From the NCBI GenBank assembly GCA_037576195.1, contig CM075103.1, positions 1,922,001-1,986,000 of the forward strand: a DNA stretch of 64,000 nt, in the 5' to 3' direction. The DNA is from Phytoseiulus persimilis. Lineage: Eukaryota; Arthropoda; Arachnida; Mesostigmata; Phytoseiidae. Numbering within the stretch: the first letter of the stretch is position 1; each line of letters begins with the position of its first letter. A model generated the notes under the pieces. That model had not been told where the DNA came from. It did no database searches and saw nothing but the letters and a program-made list of their open reading frames with translations. Shown in pieces: positions 24,280 through 35,809 of this stretch. A program made the position numbers and the translations under genes.

Positions 24280-25048
24280 TCAGGGGTGACTTTTTGACGT
24301 ATGTGAGCGAGCGAAATCCGGAAGGAGCGAACTATTTGTATCTGACCGACCGAGAAAGCGATAGATTGTCGGTGTACCCTTGAGCTGACTTGCCTTCATT
24401 GAAAAAGAAAACAGGAAATCCCGTTCGGCGGAAGCGAGCTTGATGAACGGCTTTTCCTCGTCGGCGCGGCGGAGCCCGATAGACTCGCTGCGAACAGAGA
24501 ACAGTGGAATGAGTGCAATAGTGCAAACAATTATGAAAATGCATCCTGGTGCGAGAGCAGCTGCAACCGCCACGCCAGTGAAGGCTTACCTGGTGGCCAA
24601 AACAACATGGATGGCTCTTTCCGCTTCCGGGAGCGCTTCCGTTATTTTACGGATGGCTGGCTCTGATGTGAGAGGGAAGCTGCTTGCAATGGCTGTCGTT
24701 CCACAGATCTCCTGGAAATACATAACAGCATGTGGCTGAATGTCTCATGGTACATAACTCCGAGCGTTGGACGAAACTGCACGTTCGTATGGTGGGATAA
24801 CTTTCGTAAGGGAAACTCCGTACAACGTTCTCGGAGGGAATCGCGGCTTCCAATGAGGTTCTGCCGTAGAGGTGGTTCATTTTGATTCCGCCCATGATGT
24901 AAGTCGACTGTGAACCTTGTGGTGATGATCTCAGAGCTCACAGATAAAGAAAGTGACTCGGCATTCCTCACCCATGAACGCATTTCATGTTCGAGACGGG
25001 ACATCATCGTCGTCGATACATCTCCGGCTGGGGAGTATCGAGCCCTGC
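24280..25048 (-). CDS. Candidate multi-exon gene fragment, unknown product
   Basis: Four minus-strand segments can be joined with matching phases. An upstream exon ends at ATGCGTTCATGG/GTGAGG (about 24972; includes MMSRLEHEMRSW). A second follows GGTTCACAG and ends before GTACGG (includes YIMGGIKMNHLYGRTSLEAA). The third is 24711-24590, between TATTTCCAG and CACCAG/GTAAGC, ending in phase 2 (EICGTTAIASSFPLTSEPAI, then RKITEALPEAERAIHVVLAT). The fourth is 24487-24280, after CTCTGTTCGCAG, to TGA. The last intron is 102 nt with strong sites at both ends. I recognise no domain; the last two exons are the better supported, the first two could be chance, and the opposite strand is also partly open. 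Confidence 0.3.
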
Positions 25049-26131
25049 CGTGCGCTCAGCGATGTCGTTCGAGCGGAACTTTTGGAAAGTTCCTAGAAGC
25101 AATTGCTTCGCTCCGAATTCCCCCTGAGCCACAAGTGACATTGAGGAAAAACCCCGAAGTGTTCCAGTGGAGTTGGGGAACAAAAGTTCCTCTGGTGGGG
25201 CTCCGCCGACCAAGAAACTAGTGCTGTAGGGATAATCAGGCGGGGATGGGCCTTCTATCCTCGTGCAATTCCTTCCTGGCTTGTGGAATTCCCCCCAACA
25301 CTTGATAGAGAAAAGTTCAAGGAATGCCGAGATGTTGCGATATTGTTGTGGTTGTCGCCGCGGTCGTAGTCTACGCTGACGGCGTAGACGCAGTTGTCGC
25401 TCCGCTGTTGAGAACACAACACTATGGAAGAAAAACGGGCAGAGGAAAAAACAACAAAAGGAGGAGACAACTGGACTGAAAGACGCCCTCGGGACAAATG
25501 GAAGAAGGACATCCAGGCGCCGAAGACGCGGCGAGAGCCCCTTCAGCCATAAAGACGAACCCGTAAAAAGTTATGTTCATTGCTGTATTACTACATAGTG
25601 TAGGTACTCGCATTATCATAACTATACACATTCGTTATACTAGATGCTTCTATCATATGGAAAAGGCAGTATCTGGCCCTCTAGAACCTTCGAACCCCAA
25701 GAACGCCCGATCCGAAACGGTCTCGGAAAACTGGCAGTCCACTTCTACTTTCCGACGGAGATACCGTCGTGCCGTCAAATCCTCGAGTGCCATCTGATTC
25801 AGCTGTTCGCTTCTAGCTGCTCAGCTATCATATAGTGTAAAGTTTGCTTCGCAACACATTCCGCCTGTGTGTCGTGGTATGCTTGGTCGTAATCGAAGTC
25901 GTTCCAGGATAAGAAATGGCCACCTTTTCTTCAGTCTCTCGCCGTTCGGATAGCTGCTCGTGCATTCGCTCGTCCGCTCGGCCGGCTTCTCGGTTGGCTT
26001 GCAGCCCGGCGCAGGGCGTGCAGTGCATGCGAACGCCTCATTTGGATCGGGAACTTTGGACAAACGAGCGAACGAACGGGCTACCGATGTACGTCTCGGG
26101 GCGTAGGCATGGCAAACAAGCTACCAAACGG
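25049..26131. other. No gene recognised
   Basis: Open frames on both strands without domains. The sequence near 25.57-25.67 kb is A+T-rich and might be UTR or intergenic. No regulatory element could be assigned. Confidence 0.3.
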
Positions 26132-26485
26132 AGTGCTGAAGCGTTGGGGATGACGTTGGTCCGAGTTGCGAGCGGGCGAAGCCCGACGCATGGCAATACA
26201 GAAGGGCATGGAAAACGTACGGCCTCTGAGAACGATGGCGAGAAACCCAGGTGAGGGGAAAAGGAGAACAAGAAGAGCGGATCAGGTGCACGCAGCAGCT
26301 TGGATCTGCATGTTCTAGCGCGCCGTCTTGAATTGGAGAAGCGCAAGGGACTTTTCGAAGCCAACCGACCGCGATGTCTCCGACACTTCCCGTTTCGAAC
26401 GACCGGAAGAAACCAACAGAAACGTGTAGATGAGATCACTCGAGGTTCCGGTGTGTTGATTCAAGAGAATTTCGAAGTTTTCCAG

Positions 26486-26616
26486 TCGCGAAGAGCTCCC
26501 TCTCCGATCGTCCGGATCTGAAACGCTCGGTGAATGATGACTGGTTTGAGAGTGTTTACGAGCCTCATCTCACCGAGTCAGTGGACATGGAAAACAACGA
26601 CGGAAAAATTGTCTAG
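26486..26616 (+). CDS. Candidate terminal exon, acidic C-terminus (copy 1)
   Basis: The acceptor TTTCGAAGTTTTCCAG is followed by two bases (phase 1), 42 codons and TAG. The peptide includes SSLSDRPDLKRSV, then NDDWFESVYEPHLTES and ends MENNDGKIV. This acidic, aromatic-containing pattern is unusual for chance frames here. The last residues KIV could be a PDZ ligand. The preceding exon is unclear: an open frame at about 26290-26450 could end at CTCGAG/GTTCCG in matching phase, but the intron would be only about 40 nt. No homology recognised. Confidence 0.33.
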
Positions 26617-27125
26617 CGCGGAGCGATGCGAAACCAGTTGACGCTCCCTTACGCAGTCACATGCACACGATACCGGAACGTTGCTCTCCCAACATTGAAA
26701 CGGCACCCCCGGGTTTAAACTCATCTGCCTAAAAGCAACGCACGATGCTCGCTTGTTCAGAAAGGCGCCAGCCAGTCAGCCAGCAAGTCAGCTCGGATGC
26801 GAGCGCCTTGCAGCGGGCGATGGCTGCGACTGCGGGTAATGCAATTTGCTCGTAGTAGACCACCGGCACCAGCCTCGCGACAACGAGCCATGCCCGCCTT
26901 CCTGCGGGCGTTTCGGCTCGTGCTTACTTTCGTGTAATAGGTGCTTTATGTTAAAGGAAAACTGAGTCGCATCTCGCTTCCTGATCGGATGAAGGTTCTC
27001 ACTCGGAAGTTGAGCATCAGCCACTGCTTGTTTGAGAACTTTCGATGGAAAACTCTGGTTCACACTACTCGTGTTCGTCTGTCTGAACGTCTGTCTCCCA
27101 ACTAGTATTTCAACTAGTCTTGCAG

Positions 27126-27311
27126 CGTCGGGCCGCTTCGGGAGCAGCTCTGGGATTTGGAAATGAGTCGAGGATTTCTCATGATCACAAATCGAGGCTG
27201 CGGAGGTTTTTTTCCCGGAAGAGTTTGGTCACTCCGAAACCATTCAACCCTTCCAAGACGAGGGTGCGCCATTTGTATGCAGACGAACCATTGTATGAGA
27301 GGCTGCGCTAG
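27126..27311 (+). CDS. Candidate terminal exon, basic peptide (copy 1)
   Basis: A strong acceptor (ACTAGTATTTCAACTAGTCTTGCAG) is followed in phase 0 by 61 codons and TAG. The peptide is basic (SRLRRFFSRKSLVTPKPFNP) and ends HLYADEPLYERLR. I do not recognise it. It lies 510 bases downstream of the acidic terminal-exon candidate on the same strand, so if both are real they would be alternative 3' ends or separate genes. Confidence 0.3.
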   Translation, partial: RRAASGAALGFGNESRISHDHKSRLRRFFSRKSLVTPKPFNPSKTRVRHLYADEPLYERLR

Positions 27312-27390
27312 GGCCGCCCCGCCTCCGTTTGTACAAACGAATCGTTCGGGGAAACCTCACTCAAACTCGAACGCGTTGTCGGGTGGCCCG

Positions 27391-27420
27391 CTCTCCGGAG
27401 CCTGCGATCGCTCCGGAGAG
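27391..27420. repeat. Perfect 10-bp inverted repeat (copy 1)
   Basis: CTCTCCGGAG, a 10-base spacer, then CTCCGGAGAG. It is repeated at 30842-30871 in the second block. Function unknown; it may be chance. Confidence 0.85.
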
Positions 27421-29208
27421 AGAGTCGGCAGACTTCTCCTTTAAAAGCCACCAGGAGAACAACGACCAATCGAGCCAAGTCAATCATTGTTCGACCAATC
27501 GATCTATCATACGGAAACATAGATGAGCATAGAAAACGGATCGCAATGGCAACCGGTTTACTGCTCCGGTCTGCTCGCGAAATTCCACCCCGTCTGGAAC
27601 GACGCGACGGGTCAGGAGCGGCCAGTTACGGCCCCACTCCTTGGCACTTTCCATGCTGGGTTCGGCACATGCTCAAATGCTTCTCGAATGAGGGTCCGAG
27701 CTCATTAAGTGTCGGAAGCTGGAACTGCCTAGCTGAGTAAGATCGCATAACATCACCGGCGAGCGGGATTCCTTGATTTGTTCCATCAAGGCACCCGATC
27801 GAAGACGCATGTCCCTCACCGACACTGTGAGGAGTCACCGCGCGTTCTCGAGAATCGCTCGATCGAGGAAGCCAGGTAGGAACTTAGAGGATTCAAGCAG
27901 AAGCGGGTTGAGAATCGCGCCAGGGGTTGAACTTTTTGCGCGGTTTCTCTCCCATGCTCCGAGCGATAAACAAAACTCTGATGACTCTGTGAATTCCTCG
28001 GCGCAGCTTCTCGCAGAGATCAAGCGAGCTGGAGGGCAGCAAAAAAGAAAACCAAGTGAACCTGTATGGCGCGTTGGAATTAGCACGATGATGAGAGACG
28101 CGAGGAGGGGCAGTTGGGGTGAGTCAGTGAGAGCGTGGAAGAGATGGCAAAAAATGTCGACTTCAGCGGACAGACCTGGGAGCGCCAAGAGAAATCTCCC
28201 GCGTCGCCCGCAATAATGTGATTATCGCCCTAACATCGCTTGCTGACAGAACACGAGCGCGCCCGGCTCGCTCGTTCACTCACCCACCCGCCCGCTCGCA
28301 CTTGGCAGATTGCAAACGGAGGGAAGGGCCATCCATAGCAGTGGCACGACAGATGTAAGCGTGCTGAACTCTTGCATGTCCTACTTAAGTGTTTCTTTCT
28401 CCGATCGAGGGCCGCTCTTTCACGAACATTTTTTGCCTTCTGTCTGGGCACCACCGTAGGCTATGTAGTGATTACACCCACGGTACATTGGCTTATTGTG
28501 ATTCAATCAACTCGGGTCTCTCACGCGTATATCGTCACGCCATGCGGTTGCGTCGCTCGACAGGAGTCAATCCTGATTTAACTTTGGATCGATTGTTGGG
28601 AGCATGAGGCGTGGGAGGGCTGGATTCCTTGTATGCATCGGAAGCTGCAACCTGCCCCCAGACACTTCTTATGCGTGCGGGCTGCTCCAACGACTCCGTT
28701 CCCGGGGATACTTGGAACAGATTTCTCTTGGCTTTGATTCATTCCAAATTAGGTTGTTCGCCTCCAGCTGTACGTGGACGATTTTTCTCCGGTGGGAGAT
28801 TGTTCCCTCCGGCATGCGACCTCTGGCTACTTTTCAGAGCCGCTCACACCATGGGGAAAAACCTCAAAGCTTCTCTCGACCGGCTACATTCTGAGCCGCG
28901 GAATAATAACCTTGTGCAACACATTTCCAGTTATTGGTGTGCGTTCCCTCCGCTGCTGAAGGCCATTCGGTGAATCGGGGGCAGGAAAAGCTTCTACTGA
29001 GAAGTGCTCTATTGGACCCTCAGTCTGGTGATACTTCTGAGAAGTTGGGGATCGATGGGACGCGCGCGATTCGAAGGCCGGGACGGAATCACAGAAAAGT
29101 TCCTCACCATCAAAACCGCATGATTCTAGCTCGAGCTTTCTCTCTGATGGGGAATCGCGGGAGCTCATTGAAGTCGGGAGTAATGGGCCGCGTCGGGTTG
29201 CTTGACAG

Positions 29209-29416
29209 AATCCGAGATTCTCGGTCGAACACCGTGTCCCGCTCGAATCGCAAAAGGAGCTCCTTTGACTCCGTATCGTCTAGAAACACAAGGAGTCCGA
29301 TACCAAGTCGGGCATTCGATGAGCGAGTCCGGACAGCGCCGAGGAGAGACGTCCCGATTTCCGAGACGTTGGAAGTCGACCTCCGACGGTATCTGCGAGG
29401 GAAACAAGCGAAATGA
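29209..29416 (+). CDS. Candidate terminal exon, Ser/Arg-rich (copy 1)
   Basis: The acceptor TCGGGTTGCTTGACAG is followed by one base, 68 codons and TGA. The peptide is Ser/Arg-rich (SRSNTVSRSNRKRSSFDSVS) and then ends ETLEVDLRRYLRGKQAK. Such composition is typical of disordered phosphorylated tails, but low-complexity frames also arise by chance. No homologue recognised. The minus strand is also open across the same DNA. Confidence 0.25.
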
Positions 29417-29581
29417 CTGACCGCCCGCAGTCACCGAACGTCTATGATTATCACCGGTGATGAATCGGCTCCAGAGCCGAGGGTAATTTTTGCGCTTGCA
29501 ACATCGGCTCCCGATGACACATTGATCCCTCGCGCGAGCCAACGACCGAGTATTGTTATTAGGTGAGGGACGGCGGGAATC

Positions 29582-29582
29582 N
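29582..29582. other. Ambiguous base (N) at the duplication junction
   Basis: It is the single N in the window and sits exactly between the two copies. It probably marks a contig join rather than a polymorphic site. Any reading frame crossing it, such as the minus-strand frame at 29165-29890, is an artefact of the join. Confidence 0.9.
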
Positions 29583-29936
29583 AGTGCTGAAGCGTTGGGG
29601 ATGACGTTGGTCCGAGTTGCGAGCGGGCGAAGCCCGACGCATGGCAATACAGAAGGGCATGGAAAACGTACGGCCTCTGAGAACGATGGCGAGAAACCCA
29701 GGTGAGGGGAAAAGGAGAACAAGAAGAGCGGATCAGGTGCACGCAGCAGCTTGGATCTGCATGTTCTAGCGCGCCGTCTTGAATTGGAGAAGCGCAAGGG
29801 ACTTTTCGAAGCCAACCGACCGCGATGTCTCCGACACTTCCCGTTTCGAACGACCGGAAGAAACCAACAGAAACGTGTAGATGAGATCACTCGAGGTTCC
29901 GGTGTGTTGATTCAAGAGAATTTCGAAGTTTTCCAG

Positions 29937-30067
29937 TCGCGAAGAGCTCCCTCTCCGATCGTCCGGATCTGAAACGCTCGGTGAATGATGACTGGTTTGA
30001 GAGTGTTTACGAGCCTCATCTCACCGAGTCAGTGGACATGGAAAACAACGACGGAAAAATTGTCTAG
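29937..30067 (+). CDS. Candidate terminal exon, acidic C-terminus (copy 2)
   Basis: Identical repeat of the exon candidate at 26486-26616 within the second duplicated block. If the duplication is an assembly artefact, it is the same exon counted twice. Confidence 0.3.
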
Positions 30068-30576
30068 CGCGGAGCGATGCGAAACCAGTTGACGCTCCCT
30101 TACGCAGTCACATGCACACGATACCGGAACGTTGCTCTCCCAACATTGAAACGGCACCCCCGGGTTTAAACTCATCTGCCTAAAAGCAACGCACGATGCT
30201 CGCTTGTTCAGAAAGGCGCCAGCCAGTCAGCCAGCAAGTCAGCTCGGATGCGAGCGCCTTGCAGCGGGCGATGGCTGCGACTGCGGGTAATGCAATTTGC
30301 TCGTAGTAGACCACCGGCACCAGCCTCGCGACAACGAGCCATGCCCGCCTTCCTGCGGGCGTTTCGGCTCGTGCTTACTTTCGTGTAATAGGTGCTTTAT
30401 GTTAAAGGAAAACTGAGTCGCATCTCGCTTCCTGATCGGATGAAGGTTCTCACTCGGAAGTTGAGCATCAGCCACTGCTTGTTTGAGAACTTTCGATGGA
30501 AAACTCTGGTTCACACTACTCGTGTTCGTCTGTCTGAACGTCTGTCTCCCAACTAGTATTTCAACTAGTCTTGCAG

Positions 30577-30762
30577 CGTCGGGCCGCTTCGGGAGCAGCT
30601 CTGGGATTTGGAAATGAGTCGAGGATTTCTCATGATCACAAATCGAGGCTGCGGAGGTTTTTTTCCCGGAAGAGTTTGGTCACTCCGAAACCATTCAACC
30701 CTTCCAAGACGAGGGTGCGCCATTTGTATGCAGACGAACCATTGTATGAGAGGCTGCGCTAG
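30577..30762 (+). CDS. Candidate terminal exon, basic peptide (copy 2)
   Basis: Identical repeat of 27126-27311 in the second duplicated block. The same caution about a collapsed or duplicated assembly applies. Confidence 0.28.
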   Translation, partial: RRAASGAALGFGNESRISHDHKSRLRRFFSRKSLVTPKPFNPSKTRVRHLYADEPLYERLR

Positions 30763-32660
30763 GGCCGCCCCGCCTCCGTTTGTACAAACGAATCGTTCGG
30801 GGAAACCTCACTCAAACTCGAACGCGTTGTCGGGTGGCCCGCTCTCCGGAGCCTGCGATCGCTCCGGAGAGAGAGTCGGCAGACTTCTCCTTTAAAAGCC
30901 ACCAGGAGAACAACGACCAATCGAGCCAAGTCAATCATTGTTCGACCAATCGATCTATCATACGGAAAACATAGATGAGCATAGAAAACGGATCGCAATG
31001 GCAACCGGTTTACTGCTCCGGTCTGCTCGCGAAATTCCACCCCGTCTGGAACGACGCGACGGGTCAGGAGCGGCCAGTTACGGCCCCACTCCTTGGCACT
31101 TTCCATGCTGGGTTCGGCACATGCTCAAATGCTTCTCGAATGAGGGTCCGAGCTCATTAAGTGTCGGAAGCTGGAACTGCCTAGCTGAGTAAGATCGCAT
31201 AACATCACCGGCGAGCGGGATTCCTTGATTTGTTCCATCAAGGCACCCGATCGAAGACGCATGTCCCTCACCGACACTGTGAGGAGTCACCGCGCGTTCT
31301 CGAGAATCGCTCGATCGAGGAAGCCAGGTAGGAACTTAGAGGATTCAAGCAGAAGCGGGTTGAGAATCGCGCCAGGGGTTGAACTTTTTGCGCGGTTTCT
31401 CTCCCATGCTCCGAGCGATAAACAAAACTCTGATGACTCTGTGAATTCCTCGGCGCAGCTTCTCGCAGAGATCAAGCGAGCTGGAGGGCAGCAAAAAAGA
31501 AAACCAAGTGAACCTGTATGGCGCGTTGGAATTAGCACGATGATGAGAGACGCGAGGAGGGGCAGTTGGGGTGAGTCAGTGAGAGCGTGGAAGAGATGGC
31601 AAAAAATGTCGACTTCAGCGGACAGACCTGGGAGCGCCAAGAGAAATCTCCCGCGTCGCCCGCAATAATGTGATTATCGCCCTAACATCGCTTGCTGACA
31701 GAACACGAGCGCGCCCGGCTCGCTCGTTCACTCACCCACCCGCCCGCTCGCACTTGGCAGATTGCAAACGGAGGGAAGGGCCATCCATAGCAGTGGCACG
31801 ACAGATGTAAGCGTGCTGAACTCTTGCATGTCCTACTTAAGTGTTTCTTTCTCCGATCGAGGGCCGCTCTTTCACGAACATTTTTTGCCTTCTGTCTGGG
31901 CACCACCGTAGGCTATGTAGTGATTACACCCACGGTACATTGGCTTATTGTGATTCAATCAACTCGGGTCTCTCACGCGTATATCGTCACGCCATGCGGT
32001 TGCGTCGCTCGACAGGAGTCAATCCTGATTTAACTTTGGATCGATTGTTGGGAGCATGAGGCGTGGGAGGGCTGGATTCCTTGTATGCATCGGAAGCTGC
32101 AACCTGCCCCCAGACACTTCTTATGCGTGCGGGCTGCTCCAACGACTCCGTTCCCGGGGATACTTGGAACAGATTTCTCTTGGCTTTGATTCATTCCAAA
32201 TTAGGTTGTTCGCCTCCAGCTGTACGTGGACGATTTTTCTCCGGTGGGAGATTGTTCCCTCCGGCATGCGACCTCTGGCTACTTTTCAGAGCCGCTCACA
32301 CCATGGGGAAAAACCTCAAAGCTTCTCTCGACCGGCTACATTCTGAGCCGCGGAATAATAACCTTGTGCAACACATTTCCAGTTATTGGTGTGCGTTCCC
32401 TCCGCTGCTGAAGGCCATTCGGTGAATCGGGGGCAGGAAAAGCTTCTACTGAGAAGTGCTCTATTGGACCCTCAGTCTGGTGATACTTCTGAGAAGTTGG
32501 GGATCGATGGGACGCGCGCGATTCGAAGGCCGGGACGGAATCACAGAAAAGTTCCTCACCATCAAAACCGCATGATTCTAGCTCGAGCTTTCTCTCTGAT
32601 GGGGAATCGCGGGAGCTCATTGAAGTCGGGAGTAATGGGCCGCGTCGGGTTGCTTGACAG

Positions 32661-32868
32661 AATCCGAGATTCTCGGTCGAACACCGTGTCCCGCTCGAAT
32701 CGCAAAAGGAGCTCCTTTGACTCCGTATCGTCTAGAAACACAAGGAGTCCGATACCAAGTCGGGCATTCGATGAGCGAGTCCGGACAGCGCCGAGGAGAG
32801 ACGTCCCGATTTCCGAGACGTTGGAAGTCGACCTCCGACGGTATCTGCGAGGGAAACAAGCGAAATGA
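32661..32868 (+). CDS. Candidate terminal exon, Ser/Arg-rich (copy 2)
   Basis: Identical repeat of 29209-29416. Only this copy continues into unique downstream sequence (after 33033), so it shows the true 3' context. Confidence 0.24.
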
Positions 32869-35793
32869 CTGACCGCCCGCAGTCACCGAACGTCTATGAT
32901 TATCACCGGTGATGAATCGGCTCCAGAGCCGAGGGTAATTTTTGCGCTTGCAACATCGGCTCCCGATGACACATTGATCCCTCGCGCGAGCCAACGACCG
33001 AGTATTGTTATTAGGTGAGGGACGGCGGGAATCTAAGCGGCGGGTAAGACAAAAACACATTCGTTCCGCTGGTTCGAACTCGTTCGAGGAGTTCATACCT
33101 CCGAATATTCGAGGAAGTCGGCTCGGTGAACTGTATGATTTGAGAAGCTAAATCGTCTGAATAGCAGGGTTAGCCGATTCATTCGAGGCCGAGTCCAGTT
33201 TAGTCATCGGGGTCGGTCGTTGCCATCCCAAAGCCGACAGAGCCACGCAGGACGAGCGTGCGATTTCGATATGGGGAACGGAGAGAGACGCAATCCAATA
33301 ATCTACACTTTGAAGAGAAAATTATACAATGAAGCGAGCTGGAGAACAGGCTCTTTGGGCGGACGAGCGAAAAGCACTTGGAACTAGAGAAGTAGCTCTG
33401 CTGAGGACGGATTTATCTCCTCTCGAGTTTTTACTCGTCACCCTCGCTACTCCCCAATCTCCTTCCCTCCCTCCAGGACTGAAGGTGAGGAATCCAACAT
33501 TAATTTTTTTTCCCTTTCCAAGTGTGCTTTTCTCGGGGAATTCGGCACCCGAAATTATTCGTCCCGGAAAGCGACAGCTGACGTTTGTCCGACTTCCCGA
33601 CGAGCTTACATCCTTTTCAGATGCAGTCCTAGACTATGATTACTATATTTCCGCTATGGGGCGTGATCTCGCGCGAACTCCCCTCTCCGGGTGGATGTAG
33701 AGAACAATTGGCGTTTGCGTACTCAGCTCTCGAAGGGAGACGCTCAAGAAGCTCAGAATTGAAGACAGAGTTTCGGTTGATGTGAGTGCCCGCGCGGAAA
33801 CGGAACCAATTTGGAACGGCGCTGTCGAACAATATTGCTCACAGCCGGGCCCAGAAGAACAATTGAGTTGTTCGTAGCACGAGCGTTTCTCCGTACGCAG
33901 AGCAACAGTCGGAGTCAGGGTTCGCGAGATGGCAAATGATTGACAACGAGCTGTGGAGGGAGCACCTGGCTTCCGAGGCTGACGGGACGAGACGTTTCTC
34001 AGAGCCCACCAGCCCGATAGATGGGAATTCGGGGAAACGGTTCATGAGAGCGACATCCGGAGACATCGAAAAGTTGCTAAACTCTGAGGTGGACATCCGT
34101 TGTGAACTGATGTCCCTGATGTCGAGCGCAAGCATCTATGAGTGATCATAACCTGCTCGGCCCAATCGCAGGGAATTCTCACACAAGTCAGCGAACCAAG
34201 GGAATACTTTAGAACTTCAAGGAACGGGCATTCACGCAGCTCGCACCAGGACTGAAGTAACTTCGAAATTTTCAATGAGTCGACATCCTCTCGTCCGGGC
34301 CGATCAGCTCCGGAAGTTCGGGTTTCCGCAGTAGAGGCGTTAAAAAAAGTCCGGCCGTCCGGTGGCGCCTCAGCTGGCCCAGCCGCTATTAGCAACTCCG
34401 ACTTCTGCTGCTCCCTGCTACAGATCACTCCGGTTTTACGCTGATAATGAACATAAGTAGCTATCGTGTACCGGTGCTTCAGCTCCATGGCCAATGATTG
34501 ACCATGGCAAAACATGACCAGACACCCCGTATATGCTTCGACAGCGGCCGAAGCAGAGGTCATCCAAATCGCTACCAGACCACCCTTTAGACTGGCTCTG
34601 GCTTGTTTCTTCTCCTTTCCAATGCCGCCGTCCGGAGCCGCCTCGGGTTTGGCGGTTTGTTCGCCCATCCGTCTGTCTGGATTGCGCCATTGCATAAGCG
34701 ACTCGCCATGTGAAAGAAGTCGTAGCGAGCGAAGCGCAGACACAAACCCTCGTAAGTGAGGAGAGAGTGCCAATATCTCTCTCTTCCGCACTCGTTCGCT
34801 CGCTGCTGCTCAGTTAGCTCTCCACTGTTTAGAAGCTACCGGCATCGTTGGTTAGAGTTTAAGCAGCCGCCGCATCGGATCCATGGCTATGTTGGAGGAG
34901 GAGAATGAGTTCATAATTAAATCAGAGCCTCGCTCAGCCGTTGGGTTGCTAAGCGGCGCCGTCCATCGTGACTCAACTGCGTGAGTTCCTCTGTTCCCTC
35001 GGGCTGTTCGGGCCCAGTTCGATGAGCACAGAGAGAGAGATCTGGCGATTTATTCTTGCGCGTACGTTTGCTTGCCGACTTACATCGTCGCCCGAGAACT
35101 CCGAATCGTCGGTGATTTCTTGGTCTTGGCAGCTGAAACAATCGGCTCTGTCATCGAAGGCGGGGGACCCCGGCTCTCGCGCTCGGAGTGACTTCACGAA
35201 CACTGTTGAATCAACATCGGAGCAAGCGACTTCAGCGGACAAATCCAATCTGGGCCCAATATCGTAGCCGGCGTGTAGTTCGACTCTGCTCGCGAGTACC
35301 ATGTACCTGTGTATGCAACCGCCTGTGTGCCGGAGACAAACTCATTTACATCATACGAAATAATGTTTCTTCGCTTCCTCGAAGTCTATCTTCCATTTAG
35401 ATGCAAATACCAAAATGTCTTTGCATCCATTCCCCGCGCCACGACCGAGCGACCCAAAGCCCGTCCGAGCGAAAACCGACCCGCACCGCGGCACTCGTCC
35501 CGCAGTTCATCTCGGAGATTCCTCCCACTCGTTCACCTTCGCTTTTTACCGAGCGAGGCCTGTTGTCGAGATTACTCCGCGTCGTCCTTCTTCTCTCCTC
35601 GATTCGCAATGAATTTCGAACTGAATTATTCTGCCATCGTCGGTGCCTCGAGCTCCACGACACCATCGCATGCCGGTTACCGCGTGTAGGACACCGCTCA
35701 TGTTGTTGGACGTTGTCAGATATTCTCACTCTGTACTTGAAACACATTACGCTCCATTGGCCACGATTTGCTCTGGCTCGCGATCGACAAAAC

Positions 35794-35809
35794 GGGGGGG
35801 GGGGGGGGG
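35794..35809 (+). repeat. G homopolymer (16 nt)
   Basis: Uninterrupted G run followed by TCGCGGG. Its length is probably uncertain. Confidence 0.9.

Larger units (their letters stand above)
26132..29581. repeat. Copy 1 of a 3.45 kb tandem duplication (likely assembly artefact)
   Basis: This block is repeated at 29583-33033. The offset is 3451 bases up to about 27.51 kb and 3452 afterwards, because copy 2 has one extra A (GGAAAC here, GGAAAAC there). I saw no other difference when reading the copies side by side. The block ends one base before the only N in the window. Everything annotated inside it is duplicated in the coordinates. Confidence 0.95.
29583..33033. repeat. Copy 2 of the 3.45 kb tandem duplication
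   Basis: It is a near-identical second copy of 26132-29581, starting directly after the N and ending at GGAATC before unique sequence (TAAGCGGCGGG). Repeat boundaries that coincide with an unresolved base, plus a single homopolymer-length difference, are what two overlapping contigs placed end to end would give. A recent genuine duplication cannot be excluded from sequence alone. Confidence 0.95.

Noticed and set aside
29165-29890. 241-codon minus-strand reading frame
   Set aside because: It crosses the N at 29582 and exists only because the two duplicated copies are joined there.
34042-34791. 249-codon minus-strand frame, the longest in the window
   Set aside because: It has no recognisable domain, a second minus-strand frame and a plus-strand frame overlap it, and it has no convincing splice or promoter context. 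Frames this long are expected occasionally by chance here.
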